A stretch of DNA of 64,000 nt. It comes from Lithodes maja. Its lineage: Eukaryota; Arthropoda; Malacostraca; Decapoda; Lithodidae. The notes beneath the pieces were generated by a model. The model did not search any database, was not told the origin of the DNA, and worked only from the letters and a program-made list of their open reading frames with translations. This document shows positions 32,623-43,270 of the stretch, piece by piece (position 1 is the stretch's first letter; every line of letters begins with the position of its first letter). Position numbers and translations under genes: made by a program. The stretch spans positions 134,001 through 198,000 of the forward strand of contig JBAKBP010001403.1 in the NCBI GenBank assembly GCA_037953745.1, given 5' to 3'.

Positions 32623-33702
32623 TCACCCATCTACAACTCTGTTACCAACCCAATATTTGCCTATATCTTTTCTGAAACGAAATTTATCTAATTTGAAACC
32701 ATTGGTACGAGTTCTTTCGCTATCACTGAACTTTAGTACATTTGTCATGTCCCCTTTGTTAATCCCACTGACCCACTTGAACACCTCTATCATATCCCCT
32801 CTAACTCTGCGTCTCTCTAACGAATGTAAGCCTAGTTTCTTCAACCTTTCTTTATACGGAAGATTTCTAATATTATGGATCATTTTTGTCATTCTACGTT
32901 GTACTCTCTCCAATGAATCTATGTCCATTCTGTAATAAGGACACCAAAATTGAACAGCATAATCCATATGGGGTCTCACTAATGACAAGTAAAGTTTTAA
33001 GATAACATCAGCAGTTCTGTTACTCACACTCCTAGAGATGAACCCGAGAATCCTGTTTGCCTTGTTTCGAACGCTTATACACTGTTGTCTAGGCTTCAAA
33101 TCATTGCTAACAAACACACCTAGATCTTTCTCACAATTCGAGTTTTCTAATTCCACATTAGCTAGTTTATATTTAACATTTGTATGCATCTTCCCTATCT
33201 TTAATACCTTGCATTTGTCAATGTTAAACTTCATCTGCCAATTTACTGACCATTCGTGTAAGGTATCTAGATCCCTTTGGAGGCACTCTATATCTCTATC
33301 TGAATCAATTTTTCTCCCCATTTTGGTATCGTCTGCAAATTTACTTATTCTAGTAGTTATACCTAAATCAAGGTCATTTATGTATATAACAAACAACAGA
33401 GGACCTAATACAGATCCCTGGGGGACACCATTTTTGACTGATCCCCATTCTGACTTCGTACCATTTATGCTGACTCTCTGCTTCCTACCAATTAGCCATG
33501 ACCTAATCCATCCCAACAACGCCCCACCTATTCCATGCGCCTCAACCTTTCTCATCAATCTCTCATGGGGGACTCTGTCGAAAGCTTTACTGAAATCTAA
33601 ATATATTATATCATATGACTTGTCATTATCTACTGCTTCATATACCTCTGAGAAAAAAACTAAGCAAATTAGTAAGGCAAGAACGTCCCTGAGTGAATCC
33701 AT
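32623..33702 (-). pseudogene. CR1/L2-type reverse transcriptase, catalytic half and C-terminus
   Basis: The 359-codon frame has IIYLDFSKAFDRVPH (motif A), NGVPQGSVLGPLLFVIYINDL (motif B), ISKFADDTKMG (catalytic FADD), WQMKFNIDKCKVLKIG and the thumb LVRPHMDYAVQFWCPYY ... SLERVQRRMTKMI. It is intact from motif A to the end. The first RT motifs lie in the two upstream frames. Confidence 0.92.
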
Positions 33703-34725
33703 GCTGAGAAGAATTTATTAAATTAAATGTATCTACGTGGTTTCTAATTTTACTAGCAATAGCTAGTAGCTTTCCTATGATTGATGTAAGACTAATGGGA
33801 CGGTAATTGGATGCTGTTGATTTTAACTTTTTTTGAAGATCGGAACTACGTTTGCAAGCTTCCAAGCTTCTGGAACTATACCTGTCTCCAATGACTTGTT
33901 AAATAAAAAATTTAATGGATAACTTAACTCATCCCTACATTCTTTTAATACTCTAGCATATACCTCATCAGGACCAGGCGATTTATGAGGTTTCAGTCTG
34001 TCAATTTCCTTAAGCACATCATTTCTAGTTATAGTAACCGTACTTAACCTATTTTCTATACTATCGCTATATACCTTACGGACTTCTGGAAACTGTGCCA
34101 AATTTTCATTAGTGAAAACGGAAAGAAATTGAATATTTAATGTACTGCACATTTCTAAATCATTTTCTGTCATTTCTCCTATCGAAGTTTTAAGGGGACC
34201 AATTACATCTCTAACCTTGGATTTATATAGTTGGTAAAAAGCTTTAGGATTATTTTTTGAGTCATTGGCAACCTTAATTTCATAATTTGTTTTTTCTTTC
34301 CTAATATCCTTTTTTACCTGTCTTGATAGATTCTGATAGTAAGCAAGTAGGTGAATTTCGCCTTTCCTAATTTTTCTATATATTCCTCTCTTTTGTCCTA
34401 GAAGATCTAATAGTCTATTATTCATCCATTTGGGTTGGTTACGTGTTGATCTAAATCTTCTTTTGGGGATGTATTTATTTTGTGCATTGAATACTGAAAA
34501 GATCCAATTTTCGTATGTATCTACCAAGGTTGACGTCTCTTCCTGACTTAAGATAACAGGTGCCTGAGAAGGGGTACACTCATTTGGACACCTGGATCGA
34601 CTTAATTTTTTGACCATAGGGTCAGCTAATAGGGCTCTTCTTAACCCACCATAATTGGCTTTTCTGAAGTCAGGTATTAATGTTGTATTTCCATTGAATA
34701 TTAAAATACACAGAATTGTGGTCAC
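33638..34725 (-). pseudogene. CR1 element C: linker and first RT motifs (two frames)
   Basis: The frame 34725-33823 carries a basic linker (RNQPKWMNNRLLDLL), then PHKSPGPDEVYARVLKE and ANVVPIFKK. After a shift at an A/T homopolymer (about 33830) the next frame gives STASNYRPISLTSIIGKLL and NSSQHGFTQGRSCLTNLL, and a further shift near 33690 leads into motif A. Both shifts are at or near homopolymers. Confidence 0.85.
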
Positions 34726-34897
34726 TATTTCCTAGGTGGTCCCCTATCTCTACATTATTTACCATATGTTCATTGTTACTGAAAACTAAATCAAGAATAT
34801 TATTAACTCTAGTAGGCGTATCTATGAATTGAAATAAAAAACTATCTTGTACTACCTCTATAAACTCCTCAGAATCAGAGTCTCCTATTTGATGCTG

Positions 34898-35536
34898 TCA
34901 ATCTATATTCGGAAAATTAAAATCCCGCATAATGCACACATTGCTAAACCTTGATGCCATTTTAATTTCCTCCCATAATGACGTTCCGTCATTTCTACTC
35001 ATATTTGGCGGTCTATACATAACTCCAATAACTATGGTCTCACTACCTTCGTTAACCTCTACCCAAACACTTTCATTATCGTTATTTAGTCTAATACCTG
35101 ATTTAATACAGCTTTTTAATGTACTCTTCACAAACACTGCTAAACCGCCACCCCTCTTAGTTGTTCCGTCATATTTAAACAAACTATATCCTGGTATATC
35201 AAATTCTGCTAAAAAATGCCTGGTTTCTGTATTAATCCACGTTTCAGTTAGCGCTATTATGTCTATATTTTCTTTGCTAACAAGGGCTCTAAGTTCGTTC
35301 ATTTTGTTACATAGACTCCTACAGTTTGTGTAATATACTCTCAATTTACTTCTTTTCTTTATACCTAATTTACCTTGATTTCTAACGACATTTCCATCTT
35401 CCGTTGCACCATCACTACTATAATTTGCAATATAGTCATCATTTTTAGCATGAGACTGAATATCCTTATCGCTTTCGCCTGACGCTAAAATTGTTCCATT
35501 TAACCTCTCATTTACACTCTCAATATTTCTGTTCAA
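34898..35536 (-). pseudogene. CR1 element C: APE-like endonuclease
   Basis: The ORF2 start overlaps the ORF1 stop (TTTTGA: ORF1 TGA, ORF2 frame from TTG), so reinitiation or frameshifting could link them; no ATG is visible at the junction. Motifs are YYTNCRSLCNKMNEL, IIALTETWIN, RGGGLAVFVK, GVMYRPPN and RDFNFPNID, where the expected GDFN Gly is Arg and a TGA follows at 34896-34898. An SDHNSVYF block follows in frame. Confidence 0.85.
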
Positions 35537-36393
35537 AACCCCACAACCACCCTATCTAAAGAACTAGCTAATGTAGAAACCCCTAACCGTGAAAGATGAA
35601 CCCCATCCCTTGCGTACATCCCATCTCTCCCATAGAAACTATCCCAGTTATCAATGAATGGTATTGCTTTTTCTTTGCAATTTTTCTCCAAACGGCAATT
35701 GACACCAATCGCCGTGGATGTCCATTCCTTGGGAACTCCTCTTCTGGGTAGGATACAATGTACTACAGGGATCCCTCCCTTCATCCTAACCTTATCTAAC
35801 ACATCCCGATACTGCTGCAGCAGTTCCTCACTTCTACCCTTACCAACATCGTTACTCCCGGCACTGAGACAGATAATGGGGTTATCTCCACTATCTTCCA
35901 AGATGTGGTCCATCTTCTCTAAAAGCCTCCCAACTCCATGGCCAGGCAGACACACAACCTTCCTAAGTTTAGTGCGGGTAGCCCTAACTAAATGTCTTAC
36001 CATGGAGTCGCCCACAATCGACACAGACTTACCTTCTCGGGACACAGACTTACCTTTCCCTCGGGAGGATCCAGCAGCTGCAGTTGGAGAACCCCCGGTG
36101 GTGGCAGAAGCTCCCTTGGTGGTGGTGGTGGTGGTGGTGGGAGTGGTGGTGGTGGTGGTAGGTAGCACAGCGTCAGCGGTTGGAGCTGAGTCGGCGGCAG
36201 GCACTTCGGCTAACCCTCCCTTTTCCTGACTATCTTTTCCCTCACATTCGTCTCGCAAAGGAGAGAATGTATTTGTCACACTCATACCTATTCTACTATC
36301 CTGCTTCTTGAGTGTGACTTTCCCACCCGTATTTTTAACAACCTGCCAGTGCATCCTGGACAACTCGTTCAACATCAGAGAAGGGAAGGTCAT
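35533..36393 (-). CDS. CR1 element C ORF1 with SGNH/GDSL-type esterase domain
   Basis: 286 residues. Residues 1-120 are low complexity, with a Thr run (79-92) encoded by GGT/CCA repeats and a basic patch. Residues 123-286 form an SGNH-hydrolase-like domain: SIVGDSMVRH with the GDS block I (128-130), LSAGSNDVGK (GxND block III, 179-182), ILPRRG and RDGVHLSRLG with the DxxH block V (263-266). All three catalytic-type residues are present. Esterase-type ORF1 proteins are known in CR1 elements; the role in transposition is unresolved. The ORF is open throughout. Confidence 0.85.
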   Translation of the reverse strand: MTFPSLMLNELSRMHWQVVKNTGGKVTLKKQDSRIGMSVTNTFSPLRDECEGKDSQEKGGLAEVPAADSAPTADAVLPTTTTTTPTTTTTTTKGASATTGGSPTAAAGSSRGKGKSVSREGKSVSIVGDSMVRHLVRATRTKLRKVVCLPGHGVGRLLEKMDHILEDSGDNPIICLSAGSNDVGKGRSEELLQQYRDVLDKVRMKGGIPVVHCILPRRGVPKEWTSTAIGVNCRLEKNCKEKAIPFIDNWDSFYGRDGMYARDGVHLSRLGVSTLASSLDRVVVGF

Positions 36394-36588
36394 CTAGGTG
36401 GCGTAGGTTCGTCGGAGGCAGCAGTCAGGCAACACCATCTCGTCTCTGCATTCTCTTAAAAAATGCAGTTGGTTTCTTGCTCGATGAGATTTTAGCAAGG
36501 ACTTCTTGGAATCATGGTAGAGATGACGTAGGGCAGGGAAGGAGATGCAAAAGGAGGCAACAAGGAGAGAGAGACGTGCGAGATCCAT
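36394..36588 (-). pseudogene. PLE-B N-terminal ORF segment
   Basis: Begins with a hydrophobic stretch (LARLSLLVASFCISFPALR), then SKKSLLKSHRARNQLHFLRECRDEM and CLRR. It sits where the N-terminus of a Penelope ORF is expected: downstream of the pseudo-LTR and upstream of the RT once CR1 element C is removed. Assignment by position; no catalytic motif. Confidence 0.6.
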
Positions 36589-36670
36589 ATTTGGAGGTAA
36601 AATCAGAAATACGTGTGATCAAGTTATGTAGTAAAACTCGCTAGGAAAATTGAAACAATGGAACACCAAG

Positions 36671-36700
36671 CTTTCGTCTATTCTCTCAAGACATCTTCAG
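36671..36700 (-). ncRNA. Hammerhead-ribozyme-like core in PLE-B pseudo-LTR (candidate)
   Basis: Minus strand: CTGAAGAT, a 4-bp stem GTCT/AGAC with a nine-base loop, then GAAAGC. This resembles the CUGANGA-stem II-GAAA core of hammerhead ribozymes, known in PLEs of many eukaryotes, with one extra base before stem II. The cleavage site and helices I and III are not evident, so catalytic ability is unproven. Confidence 0.4.
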
Positions 36701-36728
36701 GGTAATACAAGAACACAGGGGGAGAGTG

Positions 36729-36738
36729 AGGCTTAAAT
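36729..36738. other. 10-bp target duplication of RTE insertion (left)
   Basis: AGGCTTAAAT here is repeated at 38247-38256, flanking the RTE fragment. Confidence 0.88.
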
Positions 36739-36990
36739 CTATCTATCTATCTATTGCCTGACGCCGTGATCCCCGAAGGGGTGGCCACGAACGAACCGCC
36801 CCATGGACCTCTGTCCCCAGTCAGTCGATGCCCCTCCCCCCAACCAGCACCGCCTTCGTTCATGTAGTTCTCACTCCATCCTTCCACCTCATATTCGGTC
36901 TACCTCTCCCCCTCTGTCCCTCCACCTCGCTCTCGTACACCCTCTTAGTCATTCTCTCGCTTTCCATACGTTCCATATGGCTGGACCATC

Positions 36991-37467
36991 TCAAGTTGTT
37001 CCTTTCACACTTTCCAGCACATCTACCTCCACACCACACCTCCTTCTTACTACCTCATTAGTCTGTCTATCCCTCCATGTAACTCCGCACGCACTCCTTA
37101 AGTAATTCATTTCCACTGCTCTCACTCTTGGTCTGAGTCTCTCAACCAACGTCCATGCTTCGCTTCCGTAAGTCAGTGTCGGGATTACCACACTGTCATG
37201 CAAGGACTTCTTCACTTCCATATTGACCACCCTATTTCTTGTTACTGCTTTTAGCGTTCCTACAACCCTCTTCACCTGTTGTACCCTCTCCCGCACCTCT
37301 TCATCCATAGTCCCATCTTTACTCAACACACTGCCCAGATACTTAAAAGAGTTGATGATCTCCATAGCCTGACCGTTCAGCTTCACCTCACACTCTGTGA
37401 CTTCACCCCTTTCGAAGACCATAACCTTGCTCTTCCCGTATTTACCTTCAAATTCCATTTTTCGCAC
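36991..37467 (-). pseudogene. RTE-like RT C-terminal region
   Basis: Continuation in another frame: FKYLGSVLSKDGTMDEEV, IPTLTYGSEAWTL and AVEMNYLRSACGVTWRDR, the conserved C-terminal blocks of RTE-type ORFs. The last residues run into 3' UTR. Confidence 0.88.
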
Positions 37468-38246
37468 ACTGTTACAAACTCATTTACCAGACCCTGCAAC
37501 TCCCATTCATTATCACTCATCAGAACTGTATCATCCGCAAACAGCAGTATAGGTATCTTCCACTCAATTCCCTCCCTTTTCAGCGATACACCAACATCCA
37601 CTGCTCTTGATAGTATTTCTTTCATGACTCCATCCATATATACAGTAAACAACCACGGGGACATCACACACCCCTGTTTCAAACCAACATTCAGGTCAAA
37701 GAACTCGCTCTGCTCACTCTCCACACGTACTGCCGCCTTTGCACCCTCATACATGCTCTTCACTGCTTTCAGCAATTTGCCCTCTACTCCGTATATTCTA
37801 AGTACTTTCCACAAACCTTCTCTATCCACTCTGTCATAGGCCTTCTCCAAGTCCATAAAGGCAACATACACCTTCTGTTTCTTCTCCAGATACTTCTCCA
37901 CAACACAATTCAGGGTAAAAATCTGATCTACACATCCTCTTCCCTTCCTAAAACCTCCCTGCTCGTCGCCTATCCATTTCTCCGTTCTCACTCTCCCTCT
38001 CTCAATCACTACCCTACTGTATACCTTCCCTACTACGCTTAGAAGACATATTCCTCGGTGGTTACCACACACCCTTCTTTCTCCTTTGCCCTTATATAGG
38101 GGGACTATTATGCCAGTCTTCCAGTCATCGGGTGCACTCCCCTTCTCCCATGCTAGTTTGCACATTTTCCATACCCATTCTATCACTATCTCACCACCAT
38201 ACCTCAACATATCCCCACACACTCCACGGGCACACTCCACACACAC
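37383..38246 (-). pseudogene. RTE-like reverse transcriptase (5'-truncated)
   Basis: The frame opens exactly at the truncation point. Motifs: GIIVPLYKGKGERRVC, NHRGICLLSVVGKVYSR, EQGGFRKGRGCVDQIF, AFMDLEKAYDRVDR (motif A), GLKQGCVMSPWLFTVYMDG (motif B) and LLFADDTVLM (FADD). A frameshift near 37450 ends this frame before the C-terminal region. Confidence 0.88.
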
Positions 38247-39166
38247 AGGCTTAAATACTAAATCATCTGTGAGTTGCTAACTAGCATATAAATACAAAAA
38301 GTGTTGCCAGCCTACTGCCTGTTGCCATATTTTTAGGAACATACTTATTATATATACAAAATATATGTACATATATACATTGAAATATGCCTAACAATAC
38401 AATCTATTCATATATACAATTTGATACACATCAATGAACTTCCAGATCCCTTTCAAACTGTTATCGTAACTTATGTAAAAATGAAGAAATACATATACCT
38501 GTAGAAATACATGTAATTACATATACATACACATATACATGCATACTGTATCCACACATACATTACATACATACAAATCAAAATTACATATATATGAACA
38601 GAATAAAAATGGGAGTCTGCAGAAAGCCGATTGGCCACACAAGGCAGATCCTACCCACACCCAACTCTAATTATAAGGCCGAATTATAGGCCCAACTCAC
38701 TAATACTATGGACCCTGGGGACTGACCTTCCCAAAATGGTCAGATCAACATAAGGATAAAAAGAGTCTGTAGAAAGCCGAATAGCCCACACCTGGCATAT
38801 CCCCCTCACAACTAAACAGTATATAAATTATACATAAACACACATATACATACACACACCTACATACACACACAATGTACTGTATACATACATAAACATA
38901 CATATATACAATAATTATTATAAAAAAACACAAAGAAAATACTTAGTGATCATACCTCATGTGTATAGTATTAATAAGGTAGCTAACTATCTAATACTAT
39001 GAGGATAGACCTCACAAAAAGGGTCAGATGTCAAACTACAAGCTGTTGCAATCTATGATCTGACGGTCTGGACATCTATTTCTAGCTCTTTTTATTTTAT
39101 CATTTTCATTGAGGAGATTTAGCAGGATGTTATCAATTTTGTAAAGGCCATCCTTTAGATTCATAG
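38247..39166 (-). repeat. PLE-B upstream partial copy, proximal part
   Basis: From the RTE target site to 39166 the sequence matches 24745-25671. It includes the end of the GIY-YIG ORF on the minus strand (GLYKIDNILLNLL, then RARNRCPDRQIID at about 39050-39150) and a second copy of the captured CR1 3' end (38597-38815). It is broken at about 39166 by gypsy sequence, so its full length is unknown. Confidence 0.85.
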
Positions 39167-39177
39167 TGATTCATTCT

Positions 39178-41290
39178 GATGAGAAACTTGACTGGCTACC
39201 CTATAAATGCGGCTCGGGTGGTAGTGGTGCAGGGTATTAATGCAACTCGGTCATACCCGCTGGTGCGGTTGGAGTTGGAGGTGGATGGTGTGGCACGTGA
39301 ATTGGATGTCGGGATTGTGGAGAAACTGCCAGTGGAGGGCGTCGACCTTCTTCTCGGCAACGACTTTGCAATGCCCGCTTCTGAGGTTCTACCCTTAGTC
39401 GTTGCCGAGAGGTCGGCCGACGTGAGTAGGGAAGAGCAAGAGTGGGTCGAGCGGTGCCAGACACAACCCATGGCGTGTGTTGTCACCCGAGCTCGGGCAG
39501 CTAAAGTGTCACAGCCTAGTCCTCCGTCTTCAGACCAGCGGAGGAACGATCAACAGGAGGAGGCTAAAGCTGGAGTTGGTTTTAAGAGTTTTGACTCGGC
39601 GGCTCTCCCGGGTGATTCAGTATTGGCACCTATGTTAGAGTCTGGAGAGGCCCCAGGACCTGTCACAGCTAGTGAGGAGGTAGGGCAGGAAGAGACTCCG
39701 AGGCAGCAACGTTACACACGGAGAGAAAAAAGGGTTGCTCAGTTTGATATTGGGGGAGGACTTGGGTTGCTTCGGAAGCATCTAGACAGGTTAGTTCCCT
39801 CAGATATTTGTAAACTGCAGTTGGAGGATCCGGAAGTTCAGAAGTGTGGTAATGGTGCTGTCGAGATCAAACACGAGGACGGGGAAGCATGTCGTGTGAA
39901 CCTGTTGGAGGAGTTTGTGAGGCAACCACCTGAGCAGCCTACTATCCCTGCGTTGGTCTGCCGCGGCCAAGGTGGAGAAGGAGAGGGGGGCAGTAGGGCA
40001 CAGGTGGAGGAGAGTAGGGATTGTCATGTCTCGGCGGAGCAGTGGGCGGGGGACACGAGTCTGGTGGCTGTGGAAGCGCTAGAGCGCCTGCCTGAGCAGC
40101 AGTGTGCAGCACTCCAGCACCAGCTCGGTTCATACCCCACTCGTCATGCCGAGCCCCTGAGTCTCACAACTCGGGCGGTGCAAGATGTTCCACGGGCAGG
40201 TCACGTGAATGTTGAAAGACCGTTAGCCTCGTTGTTTCGGTGGTTCAAGGTGGGCGACGAGGCTTTGGCATGGTTGCCAGGTCAGGGTCGACCCATGGCT
40301 GCCAAGGGTGGTGGTCAAAAGGAGGACATTGAGCAGATTGGTGAGGTTGGCTGTGGAGTGGATGTGCCCGGTCGTCATATAGCCTCCCAATGCTGCTCTA
40401 GTCTAATGCAACAGCCCTACCATAGACCGACTGTATCTGGCCATGTCTCTAAAAGCGGTGATGCTGAGCAGGCAGATGTCGTCACAAGGAATGCGGGGGT
40501 GCGCATGTACGGTATCGGCGGGGAAGCCTTAGCAATAATGAACTATGGGAGTGACTGCACAGGTGGTACTGACTGTCCTTCTCATGACCTGGCTGTTCTA
40601 GGGACGAAGGTGGAGAAGGAGGGAGACTACAGGTTAGAAGCTGCGGTCTCGGCTGGGTTGTGGGAGGGCACTAGGCATGTTGTTCGTGGAGACAGTGCAA
40701 GGCAGTTGTTTACTAGGCTATGGCAGTACTTTCGCATGTTTGTTGCTTCTCCAGGCCTGATGTACGGGGTAGAATCCGACATGCAGGCTGGAGATAGTGC
40801 AAGGCTCAGTTTAATTCCCTACCGTATAAATCCTGCTCGACAGCCTATGGTGCAAGCAGAGCTGGATGTTGTGGACGGGAGTAGCTACCAGTGCAATGTT
40901 ATGCCTGACGGACTTAAGAATGCACTAGCAACGTTTCAGAACCTGATGAATGAAATTGAAAAGGACGATGATGGGCTGGAGCATCCTGTTAGTTTCTGCT
41001 CGGAGAAGTACAATTCGGCCCAGGGGAGCTGCTCTGTTGTCGAGGAGGAGCTGCTGGCGGTTGTGCTTGCGCTGGGGCATTTCGAGGTCTATGTTCCAGC
41101 CTATGGTCCGGTCGTTGTAGTTTACCCAGATCATCACCCTCTCAAGATCTTGGACCAGTTTCACAATCGGAATGTGAGGCTGACCAGGTGGTCACTAAGG
41201 TTATTGGTATATAACCTGGACATACGCCATATTGCCGGTTGTGACAACGTGGTTGCAGATGGTCGTTCAATGGTATGTGATCCTGGGTAG
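39178..41290 (+). CDS. gypsy protease-pol remnant ORF, first unit (truncated)
   Basis: A 703-codon open frame. It starts just after the protease DTGAS of the full copy, then LLLGNDFAMPASEVL, a linker, LEEFVRQPPEQP, FKVGDEALAWLPGQGRP (like the integrase C-terminal tail), IPYRINPARQPMVQAELD (RT N-terminal), SSYQCNVMPDGLKNALATFQ (RT motif), PVSFCSEKYNSAQGSCSVVEEELLAVV split as RNase H start, and RLTRWSLRLLVYNLDIRHI. The RT YxDD, the integrase zinc finger and the DDE triad are absent. This is the least damaged version of the family's downstream ORF. Confidence 0.8.
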
Positions 41291-41779
41291 ATTGACACAC
41301 GGGTAGCCTCCTGCTTTAGTTTGAATAGTATTTTGCGCTTGGTGCTTGTTGGCTCGCGGTTGTAGCCCAGCGTATTGGGTCGTAAAGCAGGAGTTGAGCG
41401 TTTGGTATAGAAGAAAATAGGCTGCCCTTATAGTGCAGCCGGGAAAAACATATTCAAATATAAAAATCATAAAAAAACTCTTTCTTTTAATATAGATAAT
41501 TGTATAAGTTTGTCATAGCCTATAGAGTTTGAGTAGTCCACGAACTATCAAACGGCTGAGCTGCTGTAAGCTCGCTCTGGGAGCATGATATTGTGTCTTT
41601 TTTTGCTATTGGTTGGGAGGAGTTATAAAATGTGAATTTTTTTTTTAATAATAAGATGTGTTTTAGTGATAAACTCAGCTTTGTTTTAGTGCCATGCGGT
41701 CGCTGGGTGTGAGGGGCTTGATAGGGTTCTGTGTGTCAGATTTTAGCTCAGGGTTGAGCAAGTAAAATCTTGGGGGAGG
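41291..41779 (+). other. gypsy internal 3' noncoding region and PPT (first unit)
   Basis: Noncoding, about 490 bp, ending in the PPT CTTGGGGGAGG (41769-41779) against the LTR. The same layout is at 48036-48524 and, inverted, at 10055-10539. Confidence 0.8.
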
Positions 41780-42221
41780 TGTGACGCATGTCGAGTGTGA
41801 GCATGCTATACAGAACGCCCAGTCATGCCCCACTCTCGCTAGGATCGTCAGGGCAGGAACTTTGGCTGTAGTCTGTGTAGAGTTTCCTAACTTAGTTCAT
41901 GTGAGCCGTTGTACTATAAGTATTATGAATATGTATTTTGTTTTCATCTGAGTCAACGAGTTCTATTTTATATCATTAGTTATAAGTATTGTGTATAAAA
42001 CTTATTTGTAATGATGAGAGGAGAGAGAGAGATTACGTAACGGGGGTCAGTGAGTGCGCCATGCGGGAGGTGGGCCTAACTCACTAGCACTCCCCTCCTC
42101 CCTCCTCCCCCTCAGTGCGTGGGAAAGCCTTTGTCTATCCCAGATTGAGAGAGATAAATTACGTAATGATTGTCAGTGGGCGGTCCTTAGTTGTTTACGA
42201 TATGCTCACTAGAGGGCCGAG

Positions 42222-42256
42222 TATAAAAAGGGAAGTCTCGCCACATTTTCTTCAGA
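42222..42256 (+). promoter_or_regulatory. LTR core promoter: TATA box and initiator-like motif
   Basis: TATAAAA at 42222-42228 and TCAGAA with its A at 42254, 32 bp downstream, match arthropod TATA/Inr spacing. The same pair is at 48967-48973 and 48997-49002 in the other LTR, and inverted in copy 1. Confidence 0.65.
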
Positions 42257-42859
42257 ACTCATTAGGCAGAGCGACTTCTCATTTCCCTTGCTAACTATAG
42301 ACATTCTTCTGACTGATGTGAACTTTCTCTACTACCGTACCTTCTTACCTTCTCTTTTCCCTACCCTTTTTAACTTCAATGGTCCCGTTGGTGCAGAGTT
42401 AGTCAGCCAACGTATTATCGCTTGAGTTCTCACGAGATATATGCCTATTAGATAGCCTATTTTGGAAGGGTCAACTTAGAATAGGATTGATTAATGTTTG
42501 TTGCACTCGTATATGCATTTCCCTGTGTATTATTATTATTGTTCCTGTTTTCTGCTAGTCTAGGTAATGCTAGACTGGGATAAGGCTACTGGTGTTGTGA
42601 TTCCCGATGTGTACTAGATTTTGTTGAACCTGTACAATCGCAACGGAGACGTGGGAAGCCTAGGTGGTCTTTCTGACTGTGTACCTTGTGAGTTTAGCAC
42701 TGTGTTGCGAGTGAGGGCTTTTGCCTCTGCCACCCAACACTGTGCTAACTTGTTTGCTTTGACTTTGAGAGGATCGCCAGGAGAGAACCAGATACTAGTG
42801 ATCTGGATCTCTCAAGAGAGCATCCCGTCAATTAACGTAATTTGGCCGCACAGCCTTAA

Positions 42860-43270
42860 CCCTTAAAGACCGGCTCACGACTTAAGTCGAGTTGAAAAAA
42901 ACAGGCAAAAAACGGGTGAAAAAAGGGTGGAAATCGAGTGAAAATGAGTGGGATAGTAATGATCCATACGTCCGACATCTGTGGCCTCCCGGCCCACACT
43001 AACTCCAGTTCCCCCACCGCGCGAGAGGATCACAGTGTAACCAATAGTTCGCTAAAAGTGAGCAAGGTAGCAAAATCTGCTAAACTTCCATCTTCGAGGT
43101 AACACTGTCAGTGCTCCACGAGTGCTACGTAGCTGTATCTTACGTCATTGTGTAGCGATTTCCACCTAGTTTTCGACGCAATACAGTTCCTTTCATACTG
43201 ATGGTTGATATAGCTGTCAGAATGGCCTGAAAAGGCCCAAAACGGCCACAGAGGGCCCGCTAGACGAGGG
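42860..43270. mobile_element. TTAA-flanked piggyBac-like MITE in LTR (411 bp)
   Basis: TTAA at 42856-42859 and 43271-43274 flank a noncoding insert with ends CCCTTAAAGACCGGC and (complement) CCCTCGTCTAGCGGGC. The sister LTR has the empty site CAGCCTTAAGG at 49595-49605. CCC termini and TTAA duplication are the piggyBac hallmark. Its ends differ from those of piggyBac copy 1. Confidence 0.88.

Larger units (their letters stand above)
32325..36394 (-). mobile_element. CR1/L2-type non-LTR retrotransposon C, near full length, dead
   Basis: About 4.07 kb inserted in PLE-B, with ORF1 (36393-35533) and ORF2 (endonuclease, linker, RT; 35536-32623) plus a 3' UTR (32325-32622) containing GGGAGTCTGCAGAAAGCCGA. 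ORF2 has one nonsense codon (34896-34898) and three frameshifts (about 34690, 33830 and 33690). No target duplication was recognised. Confidence 0.85.
36634..36738 (-). repeat. PLE-B upstream pseudo-LTR, distal part
   Basis: Matches the PLE-B 3' end at 24656-24753 apart from a 6-bp ATCTTC that only this copy has. It continues at 38257 after the RTE insertion. Confidence 0.85.
36739..38246 (-). mobile_element. 5'-truncated RTE-like retrotransposon in PLE-B
   Basis: A 1508-bp minus-strand insertion with a (TAGA)n-type 3' tail (CTATCTATCTATCTATTG on the plus strand) and 10-bp target duplications. It holds the RT and C-terminal region and a 3' UTR of about 250 bp that is shared with 1825-1946. 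Confidence 0.9.
24651..39166 (-). mobile_element. Penelope-like element B with upstream partial copy, multiply nested
   Basis: Reading right to left: an upstream partial copy (39166-38257, then 36738 to about 36634 after the RTE insertion), N-terminal ORF part (36588-36394), RT (about 32324-32106 and 31628-30858), GIY-YIG nuclease (27127-26808, then 25898-25551) and 3' UTR (25550-24651). CTCGCTAGGAAAATTG occurs at both termini (24662 and 36639). The tandem layout with shared 3' ends is the standard PLE organisation. Four younger elements interrupt it. A nonsense codon and a frameshifting tandem repeat show that it is dead. Confidence 0.85.

Noticed and set aside
33038..33721. Plus-strand 227-codon ORF
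   Set aside because: Antisense shadow of the CR1 element C reverse transcriptase, which has clear FADD and PQGS motifs on the other strand.
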